A stretch of 8,585 nucleotides of DNA from Candidatus Omnitrophota bacterium. Lineage in GTDB: Bacteria > Omnitrophota > 4484-213. Position 1 is the stretch's first letter. Every line of letters starts with the position of its first letter. Under the pieces are notes generated by a model, which was not told the origin of the DNA, searched no databases, and was given only the letters and a program-made list of their open reading frames with translations. Location of the stretch: NCBI GenBank assembly GCA_030640885.1, contig DAOWIN010000013.1, forward strand, positions 1-8,585, read 5' to 3'. The position numbers were made by a program, and so were the translations under genes. Positions 1-5,655 of the stretch are shown piece after piece.

Positions 1-883
1 CCATTATCAGGTTGCGAAAATACTCAATTACTTCTTTCGCAAACTGCTCCAAATCCTTACCTTCCTCGAGCAAATTATTGACCAGCATCAATCCTTTCTG
101 TGTATCTTTCTCGAGAATCGTCTGCCCAAAGTCAAACAGAGTTTTCTGTCCAACCGTTCCTAATAACTGGTTTATTTCCTTCTCATTTATTTCTTTTCCG
201 CAAAAACTGATCAATTGGTCTAATATAGATTCGGCATCACGCATACTCCCTTGGGCAAAACGAGCAACGGCAAATAAAGCGCCCGGGGTAATATTTATTT
301 TTTCCTCCTGTCTAATTTTATCCAGCTGAACAGATATTTGCTTACTAGCTATTCTTCTAAAATCAAATTTTTGGCAACGGGAAAGAATAGTCAGGGGAAT
401 TTTCTCCGGCTGGGTAGTAGCAAAGATAAACTTTATATGCGCAGGCGGCTCTTCCAGTGTCTTTAATAAAGCATTGAAAGCCTCAACAGTAAGCATATGC
501 ACCTCATCAATGATGTAAATTTTAAACCGAGCTCGGATAGGGGCAAACTTTACATTCTCTCTTAGATTTCTGATCTCATCAATGCGGCGGTTGGACGCCC
601 CATCAATTTCTAAAACATCTATATTAATTCCCTGGGTTATTTCCTGACAAAGTGTACATTTCTGGCAGGGATGGGGAGTGGGTCCCTTCACGCAATTTAA
701 AGCCTTAGCCAAAATACGCGCCGCGCTTGTTTTTCCCACCCCGCGCGGACCGGCAAAAAGATAAGAGTGGGCAATTCGCTTACTCAAAATTGCATTTTTC
801 AGGCTACGGCTGATATGCTCCTGTCCGATAATTTCGTCAAAACTCTGCGGTCGATATTTTCGGGCTAAAACTAAATAGGACAC
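1..883 (-). CDS. dnaX: DNA polymerase III subunit gamma/tau, N-terminal part (runs off the left edge)
   Basis: This is the ATPase of the replicative clamp loader, which loads the beta clamp onto primed DNA; the frame gives 294 residues before the edge. It opens MSYLVLARKYRPQSFDEIIG, the classic DnaX start. A Walker A motif GPRGVGKT lies at about residues 45-52. A four-cysteine zinc site (C64, C73, C76, C79) follows, then Walker B IIDEVHM at about 124-130. The sensor-1 and arginine-finger stretch (FATTQPEKIP, then LSRC) lies at about 154-170. The start is GTG, chosen because it begins the conserved N-terminus and has AAGGAGG five bases upstream. Domain III is present to about residue 290. The tau-specific C-terminus, if any, is outside the window. 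The upstream neighbour is the DUF1015 gene, separated by a 164-bp repeat-filled spacer. Confidence 0.97.
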   Translation of the reverse strand, partial: MSYLVLARKYRPQSFDEIIGQEHISRSLKNAILSKRIAHSYLFAGPRGVGKTSAARILAKALNCVKGPTPHPCQKCTLCQEITQGINIDVLEIDGASNRRIDEIRNLRENVKFAPIRARFKIYIIDEVHMLTVEAFNALLKTLEEPPAHIKFIFATTQPEKIPLTILSRCQKFDFRRIASKQISVQLDKIRQEEKINITPGALFAVARFAQGSMRDAESILDQLISFCGKEINEKEINQLLGTVGQKTLFDFGQTILEKDTQKGLMLVNNLLEEGKDLEQFAKEVIEYFRNLIM

Positions 884-888
884 TCCTT

Positions 889-895
889 CCTCCTT
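889..895 (-). promoter_or_regulatory. Strong ribosome-binding site of dnaX
   Basis: AAGGAGG lies five bases before the GTG codon. It decides the start, because no ATG is available at the conserved N-terminus. Just upstream is the word CTGAACGTAGTGAAGG. Confidence 0.85.
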
Positions 896-918
896 CACTA
901 CGTTCAGTCGTCAGAATT

Positions 919-1047
919 CCTAATGTCTAATTACTCTAATGTCTAATTAAAACATCAACGAATTTACTAATGTCTGCGAATATACTAATGTCTTTATTCG
1001 TATATTCGTAACAAATTCGCAATTCGTTGATTATGTTAGACATTAGG
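919..1047. repeat. Nested inverted-repeat cluster in the dnaX leader
   Basis: This AT-rich spacer is built from a few recurring words. CTAATGTCTAA occurs at 920-930 and 936-946, and its inverse TTAGACATTAG at 1036-1046. ACTAATGTCT occurs at 966-975 and 984-993. CATCAACGAATT (953-964) is mirrored by AATTCGTTGATTATG (1021-1035). GCGAATAT (976-983) is mirrored by variants of ATATTCG and ATTCGC at 1003-1020. The outer words pair in the right order to make a long imperfect hairpin covering nearly the whole spacer. The DUF1015 stop codon falls at its right-hand edge. No ORF or classical terminator with a U-tract is seen. Its role is unknown; possibilities are a transcript-end structure or a dispersed repeat. 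Confidence 0.8.
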
Positions 1048-2277
1048 TCAATTAGACCAATTAGTCATTTTCTCTATTCCCCTCACCACCATCCCGCTTA
1101 ATAACTTGGGATAAAAATATGTAGATTTGCGGGGCAAAACCTTTCGTTTGCTGATTATTTCTTTTATCTCCTGTAATCTAAAAGGCTCAATAAAAAAAAC
1201 TGCTCCATTCTTGTTGTTGCCTAACTCTATTGCCTCTTGTCGGCTATGGGTGTACCTTATTTTCTCTTTTTCTTGAGAAGGTTTTATGTCCAATATTTTT
1301 TTCATCACTATGTTATGCAATAAAGCAAGCGAATTGCCGTAAAAAGAAAACTTGGGAGTTAGTAAATAATAATGTCCCTGCCAATAAATTTCCAAAGATT
1401 TGTCTTTTTTACCGTTTTGGTATAGATTAGGTTCTATACACTTCAGTCTAAAAAATTCTGCGATTTTTTTCAAAAATTCCCTCTTTTCTTTTTGGTTCAA
1501 AAAAAGCACCCTATGGGTAGGAAGAATGCTGATGTTTTCTTCGTTCATCTCGGCTAAATAAGCCAAAACAAAACTGCTTTCTTTTGTTTTTACTTTTTGA
1601 TGAAACCTTAAAGCGGCCGCATAGCGGTGGTGGCCATCAGCTATATATATGGGTTTAGCCCGCATTCTTTTAAGCACAAACTCAATATCGGTTTCATCTT
1701 CTACTGCCCAAAGACTATGCTGAATCTGATAGGTATCGCAAAAATCAATTTTGGCTCTTCTCTTTAGGTACCCCTTTATAAGTGAGGAAATCTCTTTTTG
1801 TTTGTCTTCATAAAGTCCGAATAGAGCGCTGAAATTGGCTTTGCTTTCTTGTAAAAGTTTCAGACGGTCGCTAACTGGAAAAGAGAATGTGCGCTCATGC
1901 GGGAAAATCCCCTTGCCTTGTTGAGGCATTTTTAACAAACAGAAAAACCCAAAACGCGTTTTTTCATCAGAGGACAAAGGCAGGGAATATTTCTGGCGAT
2001 AGATATAAATTCCTACTTTATTCGCCTGAATTAATATCGCCTTTTCTAACCATTTATGAAATAAATTCCCAGCTTGCTTGTAGCTATCCTTTTGTCCCTC
2101 GCATAAACTCGGGATAACCTTGCCGCCAATAAGACGAACAATATTATACCTACTTCGCTGCTCAAGCCTCTGCGATTCCTCTTTGGCAATAATGTCATAA
2201 GGGGGAGCAGTAACATTAGCGATATCTATTTTCTTTTGATTGTAAAATATTCCCTTAAAGGGACGAATAATAGCCAT
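1048..2277 (-). CDS. DUF1015 family protein
   Basis: This is a 409-residue conserved protein of the DUF1015 family (Pfam PF06245), whose biochemical role I do not know to be established. The hallmarks are in the expected order: IRPFKGI at 4-10, VTAPPYDII at 22-30, YNIVRLIGG at 44-52, FPHERT at 125-130, FGLYED at 153-158, HSLW at 187-190, YIADGHHRYAAAL at 211-223 and ILPTHR at 251-256. Length matches the family. The DGHHR motif resembles the signature of the ParB/sulfiredoxin fold, which also includes free-serine kinases such as SerK; that link is inference. The ATG lies directly after the last repeat word of the mnmG spacer, with no Shine-Dalgarno motif. The final codons (TNWSN) run into the repeat cluster that precedes dnaX. 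It is probably soluble, as no signal peptide or membrane segment is seen. Confidence 0.92.
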   Translation of the reverse strand: MAIIRPFKGIFYNQKKIDIANVTAPPYDIIAKEESQRLEQRSRYNIVRLIGGKVIPSLCEGQKDSYKQAGNLFHKWLEKAILIQANKVGIYIYRQKYSLPLSSDEKTRFGFFCLLKMPQQGKGIFPHERTFSFPVSDRLKLLQESKANFSALFGLYEDKQKEISSLIKGYLKRRAKIDFCDTYQIQHSLWAVEDETDIEFVLKRMRAKPIYIADGHHRYAAALRFHQKVKTKESSFVLAYLAEMNEENISILPTHRVLFLNQKEKREFLKKIAEFFRLKCIEPNLYQNGKKDKSLEIYWQGHYYLLTPKFSFYGNSLALLHNIVMKKILDIKPSQEKEKIRYTHSRQEAIELGNNKNGAVFFIEPFRLQEIKEIISKRKVLPRKSTYFYPKLLSGMVVRGIEKMTNWSN

Positions 2278-2282
2278 TGTTT

Positions 2283-2424
2283 CAAGCTACAAGCTAATAA
2301 GCTACAGGCTACAGGCAAGAAAAAGAAAAGAAATCTCAACTTTAGGTTTCTTGCTTGAAACTTGTAGCTTGCAACTTGCAACCTGTAGCTTCTTGCTTGC
2401 AACTTGCAACCTGTAGCTTGTAAC
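2283..2424. repeat. CTACAGG/CCTGTAGCTT repeat cluster across the mnmG stop codon
   Basis: A 25-nt unit starting GCTTGCAACTTGCAACC occurs perfectly twice, at 2367-2391 and 2395-2419, with a 28-nt period. A shorter cousin (cttgtagcttg) lies at 2361-2371. On the other side of the mnmG stop, 2283-2319 carries the opposite orientation (AAGCTAC, AAGCTACAGG, CTACAGGC). AAGCTACAGG at 2299-2308 can pair with CCTGTAGCTT at 2382-2391 or 2410-2419. The cluster therefore contains both direct repeats and an imperfect inverted repeat around the stop codon. The right half is translated as the MnmG tail. The left half abuts the DUF1015 start codon. Confidence 0.85.
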
Positions 2425-4213
2425 TTTTCAGCCGTATCATTAATAATGAAATATCTGCTGGAGAGACGCCGGAGATGCGCGCCGCCTGCCCTAAACAAAC
2501 AGGGCGAATTCTATCTAACTTTTCTTGCGCCTCTGCCTTTAATCCTTGGATACCGCAATAATTAAAATCTGCCGGAATAGCCTTGCTTTCCAATTGTCTA
2601 AATTTAGCTACCTGCGTCAATTGGCGTTTGATATAACCTTCATATTTTATAGTCAGTTCAATATGCCGAATGGCATCGTCGGGAAAATCTATTGCTGAAG
2701 GGATATCTTGATAACTCTTTTCCGGTTGGCGAAGCAGTTCGGCTAAGCTTTTATCGCCAATCCTTTTTTGCTTAAGCCGTTTTATTTCCTGCTTAATCAA
2801 AATCTCTTTCTTTTTCACGCATTGATAAATCTGTTGGGAAATAAGCCCCGCTTTATAGCCATATTTCATCAAACGCAGGTCGGCATTATCCTGACGCAAA
2901 AGCAGGCGATATTCGGCTCGGGAAGTGAACATCCGATAAGGCTCATCTGTGCCTTTGGTTATTAAATCATCAATAAGCACACCGATATAGGCTTCATCAC
3001 GCCCTAGAATAAGCGCTTTTTTGCCCTGCAGTTTTAAGACGGCATTTATCCCGGCAATAATTCCCTGCCCTGCCGCTTCTTCATAACCCGAGGTGCCATT
3101 TATCTGCCCGGCAAAAAAGAGATTCTTAATTATCTTGCTCTCTAAACTGGGCTTAAGCTGAGTTGGCGGACAGAAATCGTATTCAATAGCATAGCCCGGA
3201 CGCATCATCTCGACATTTTCCAATCCCTTTATGCATTTCAATACAGCAATTTGAATATCCATTGGCAAACTGGTAGCTAAACCATTTAGATATATCTCCT
3301 CTGTATCTCTTCCCTCGGGCTCCAGAAATACTTGGTGTTTATGTTTATGGGGAAAACGCACTACCTTGCTTTCAATAGAGGGACAATAACGCGGACCAGT
3401 AGAATTTATCTGTCCGTTATACAAAGGGACTCGTTTAATGTTTTCTAAAATAAGCTGATGCGCCTTTTTATTGGTGTAAGTAAGATAACAAGGAATTTGA
3501 GACTGGGTAATCTTGGAATTGGCAAAAGAAAAGGGCTGGGGATGCTCATCTCCTTTTTGCATTTGGAGCTGAGAAAAATCAATACTGCGTTTATTCACGC
3601 GGGGAGGAGTACCTGTTTTTAAACGCCGCACCTCAAAACCGAGATTTCTTAAATTCGTTGATAAATTTTGAGCCGCAAACTCGCCGGCACGTCCAGCAGA
3701 ACATTTAAATTCGCCGATGTGGATTAACCCCTGAAGAAATGTCCCGGCAGTTAAAATAACCGTCCTTGCTTTATAAATAGTCTTGGTTTGGGTCCATACA
3801 CCATCCACTTTACTACCGCTGACTAAAACTTCCTCAACAATCTCCTGCTTCACATCTAAATTCTCCTGCCCCTCTAATACGGCTTTCATGCGAAATTGGT
3901 AGGCTTTCTTGTCTGCTTGCGCCCGCGGCGCCCAAACCGCCGGCCCCTTTCTTTTATTTAGCATTCTAAATTGAATACCAGTGGCATCAATATTCTTAGC
4001 CATTTCGCCGCCCAGAGCATCAATCTCGCGCGCCAAATGCCCCTTTGCCAACCCGCCAATTGCCGGGTTGCAGGACATTTGGGCAATATTATCTAAATTT
4101 ATGGTGAGTAAAAGCGTCTGATGCCCCATCCGGCTGGCAGCTAAAGCCGCTTCACAACCGGCATGCCCGCCGCCAATAACAATAACCTCGTATTTTTTGG
4201 GATAAATAAACAT
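2342..4213 (-). CDS. mnmG: tRNA uridine-5-carboxymethylaminomethyl modification enzyme MnmG
   Basis: With MnmE, this FAD enzyme installs the carboxymethylaminomethyl (or aminomethyl) group at C5 of the wobble uridine (U34) of several tRNAs. The 623 residues contain the dinucleotide-binding GGGHAGCEAA (14-23), MSCNPAIGGLAKGH with C48, KGPAVWAPRAQAD (89-101), LKTGTPPRV (198-206) and the conserved GPRYCPSIESK with C277. FAD contacts AGQINGTSGYEEAAGQG (369-384) and TDEPYRMFTSRAEYRLLLRQ (422-441) follow, then the MnmE/tRNA-binding helical C-terminus ending VCLGQAARISGVSPADISLL. The normal end is near residue 596. The last 27 residues (from about 597) are written by a tandem DNA repeat and are rich in K, Q, C and S. 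The Shine-Dalgarno motif is weak, and a hairpin at 4239-4277 sits in the leader. mnmE is not in the window. Confidence 0.97.
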   Translation of the reverse strand: MFIYPKKYEVIVIGGGHAGCEAALAASRMGHQTLLLTINLDNIAQMSCNPAIGGLAKGHLAREIDALGGEMAKNIDATGIQFRMLNKRKGPAVWAPRAQADKKAYQFRMKAVLEGQENLDVKQEIVEEVLVSGSKVDGVWTQTKTIYKARTVILTAGTFLQGLIHIGEFKCSAGRAGEFAAQNLSTNLRNLGFEVRRLKTGTPPRVNKRSIDFSQLQMQKGDEHPQPFSFANSKITQSQIPCYLTYTNKKAHQLILENIKRVPLYNGQINSTGPRYCPSIESKVVRFPHKHKHQVFLEPEGRDTEEIYLNGLATSLPMDIQIAVLKCIKGLENVEMMRPGYAIEYDFCPPTQLKPSLESKIIKNLFFAGQINGTSGYEEAAGQGIIAGINAVLKLQGKKALILGRDEAYIGVLIDDLITKGTDEPYRMFTSRAEYRLLLRQDNADLRLMKYGYKAGLISQQIYQCVKKKEILIKQEIKRLKQKRIGDKSLAELLRQPEKSYQDIPSAIDFPDDAIRHIELTIKYEGYIKRQLTQVAKFRQLESKAIPADFNYCGIQGLKAEAQEKLDRIRPVCLGQAARISGVSPADISLLMIRLKSYKLQVASCKQEATGCKLQATSFKQET

Positions 4214-4238
4214 TACTTTGCTAACAACTAATTACGAA

Positions 4239-4277
4239 CCCCGCATCTTTTTTAGCTTGTCCCCAAAAGATACGGGG
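4239..4277. repeat. 13-bp hairpin in the mnmG leader
   Basis: CCCCGCATCTTTT (4239-4251) is complementary to AAAAGATACGGGG (4265-4277) except for one G.T-type position, with a 13-nt loop. It lies between the stop of the lysine-rich micro-ORF and the mnmG ATG. No U-run follows on the transcribed strand, so it is a poor match to an intrinsic terminator. It could be an mRNA-processing or transcript-end structure. Confidence 0.7.
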
Positions 4278-4299
4278 CAAAATGAATACAAGATACTAC

Positions 4300-4374
4300 C
4301 TATTTCTTTTTCTTCTCTTTCTTTTTCTTCTTCTTGCCACCCTTGTCTTTGCCCTTATCTCGATCCTTTGACAT
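4300..4374 (-). CDS. 24-residue lysine-rich micro-protein (hypothetical)
   Basis: A very small reading frame begins MSKDRDKGKDKGG and ends in a stretch of lysines broken by one glutamate. Fourteen of the 24 residues are lysine and there is no hydrophobic segment. The ATG is preceded by AAGGGGGTGAG four bases upstream, one of the better ribosome-binding sites in the window. That site begins right at the TAA of the AsmA-like gene, so it looks like the next cistron of the same transcript. It is followed by the 4239-4277 hairpin and then mnmG. I do not recognise a family. Such a strongly basic peptide could bind nucleic acid or ribosomes, but that is a guess. It may also be chance: the DNA is a simple purine-rich tract, where a lysine frame is easy to obtain. 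Confidence 0.5.
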   Translation of the reverse strand: MSKDRDKGKDKGGKKKKKKEKKKK

Positions 4375-4387
4375 AGGTCTCACCCCC

Positions 4388-5539
4388 TTAACGAAACATC
4401 TTTTTCAAATTCTTAAAAGTGTCTTTGATGGTATCAACCCCTACATCCCCTATTTCGTCCTTTATCCCCTCTAAAATGTTTTCTGCTCTGCCTTTAACAA
4501 TATCAAGAGGCAGTTTTGCCATTTTCTTTTTTACCTCTTTTATTACTGCTTCTTTGAAAACTGTCTCGTTGAGAATTGGGGTGTTCAATTTGGTTTTAAC
4601 CGCAAAATCCAGCTCTATTCTATTGCCTCTCGGCTTGAGGACACTGAACAAAATTGAAAGGGCATTGTCCCCTATATCTTGCACATTGCCTATTGCACTC
4701 TGCAAAACAGATAGATTATCTGTCTGTTTTTCTTTAAGCAAGAGATTATAAAGTTCTAAATGGCAGGCAATATTCAGGTCGTTATCCAAAGCCGTTAATC
4801 TAATAAGAGCATTGAGGTTTGCCGAAGTAAAATCCTCTAACAATAAAAAGGAAAAATAGCGGTTAAAATAGATGAGATTGGCATCGCTGATAGTAATTGT
4901 TCCATCCATTGATTTATCCATTATGTCTATCCAGCCATTGGCATCAATCTTCGCTTTTCCTTTATCCATAGCGAGCTTGCATTCGCCCTTAAAATTGGTT
5001 TTGCTCAAATCGGGAAATACCAAATTACTTATAGTTAAATTAAGATCATCTACGCTTAACCTCGACTCCTTCTCTTGGCTCCTATCAGTAACATGAATTG
5101 TTCCTTGTTTAACGGCAAGATTTATTATTATAATGGATAACTCACTTTTCTTTTTTATCCTTTCTGCATCTTTTTTTTTAGAAACTGCCGGTTTAAGCGA
5201 AAGAATATTAAAACTTCCGTCTTTTTCTTTAACAATATTAATGTTGGGTTTAATAACTTCAAGTCTATTAACGATTATCTTTTTGGATAACAAACCGACT
5301 ATATTTAAAGAAAGGCTAACCTTTTTTATCTCGGCTATTTTATCTAATTCAATCTGATGCAGTTTCAAAGTAAACGGATATTTAATTTCAATCTTGCCTA
5401 TCCTTGCTTGCGGCAGAACTGCCTTTAATCTTTTGTTCACAATGGTTGTCGCATTGAGCTTTAAATAAATAAAAGCAGCGGTCAGGATTATCAGAATGAT
5501 TGCTGCGATACTTGCGAAAATGATAATAATTTTTTTCAT
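4388..5539 (-). CDS. AsmA/DUF748-like membrane-anchored envelope protein
   Basis: Counted from the chosen ATG, this is a 383-residue protein with one N-terminal membrane anchor (residues 1-25, IIIIFASIAAIILIILTAAF). A long soluble part made of alternating beta-like segments follows. The block LKAVLPQARIGKIEIKYPFTL, the L.I.KP.I...KE.DGSFN.L pattern (about 95-113) and later segments such as TISDANLIYFNRYF fit the AsmA-like/DUF748 superfamily. Known members are inner-membrane proteins reaching into the periplasm and are linked to lipid transport or outer-membrane assembly, which implies a diderm envelope. It ends in amphipathic helices (about 330-383) rich in K and E. I chose ATG at 5539; an in-frame GTG at 5551 would add four residues, and neither has a clear Shine-Dalgarno motif. 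Family assignment is moderate; the exact substrate cannot be told. Confidence 0.75.
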   Translation of the reverse strand: MKKIIIIFASIAAIILIILTAAFIYLKLNATTIVNKRLKAVLPQARIGKIEIKYPFTLKLHQIELDKIAEIKKVSLSLNIVGLLSKKIIVNRLEVIKPNINIVKEKDGSFNILSLKPAVSKKKDAERIKKKSELSIIIINLAVKQGTIHVTDRSQEKESRLSVDDLNLTISNLVFPDLSKTNFKGECKLAMDKGKAKIDANGWIDIMDKSMDGTITISDANLIYFNRYFSFLLLEDFTSANLNALIRLTALDNDLNIACHLELYNLLLKEKQTDNLSVLQSAIGNVQDIGDNALSILFSVLKPRGNRIELDFAVKTKLNTPILNETVFKEAVIKEVKKKMAKLPLDIVKGRAENILEGIKDEIGDVGVDTIKDTFKNLKKMFR

Positions 5540-5547
5540 CGCTGATG

Positions 5548-5643
5548 TCACTGATTAAATCACCGATAGAAATACACACTGATAGCCATGATAAAAATAT
5601 CAGTGTAATCAGCCCGCCTCAGGCGGGTCAGTGTAATCAGTGT
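5548..5643. repeat. ATCAGTGTAATCAG repeat cluster with a central GC palindrome
   Basis: The spacer between comEC and the AsmA-like gene holds two direct copies of TCAGTGTAATCAG (5600-5612 and 5628-5640). Between them is the perfect palindrome CCCGCCT-C-AGGCGGG (5613-5627). To the left, ACACTGATA (5576-5584) is the inverse of TATCAGTGT (5598-5606), and degenerate copies (ATCACCGATA, TCACTGATTAAATC) continue to the start of the AsmA-like gene. On the transcript, the palindrome makes a short GC hairpin followed by the second direct copy. No U-tract follows. It looks like a dispersed intergenic repeat array rather than CRISPR, because the units are short, degenerate and unevenly spaced. Confidence 0.8.
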
Positions 5644-5655
5644 TTACTTATTCTA

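Noticed and set aside
12..329. A 105-residue plus-strand open frame
   Set aside because: It lies wholly antisense to the conserved dnaX coding sequence and has no homology signal.
919..1047. Possible CRISPR array in the dnaX leader
   Set aside because: The repeats are 10-14 nt, degenerate and in both orientations. There are no constant-length spacers and no cas genes.
2350..2424. Possible CRISPR or VNTR-type spacer array at the mnmG end
   Set aside because: The two perfect copies are nearly contiguous (3-nt gap), so there are no spacers. It is a short tandem repeat.
2226..2498. A 90-residue minus-strand open frame over the repeat cluster (KLQATGCKLQ-type peptide)
   Set aside because: It overlaps the end of mnmG in another frame and exists only because the repeat lacks stops. 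The conserved MnmG frame is clearly the real one here.
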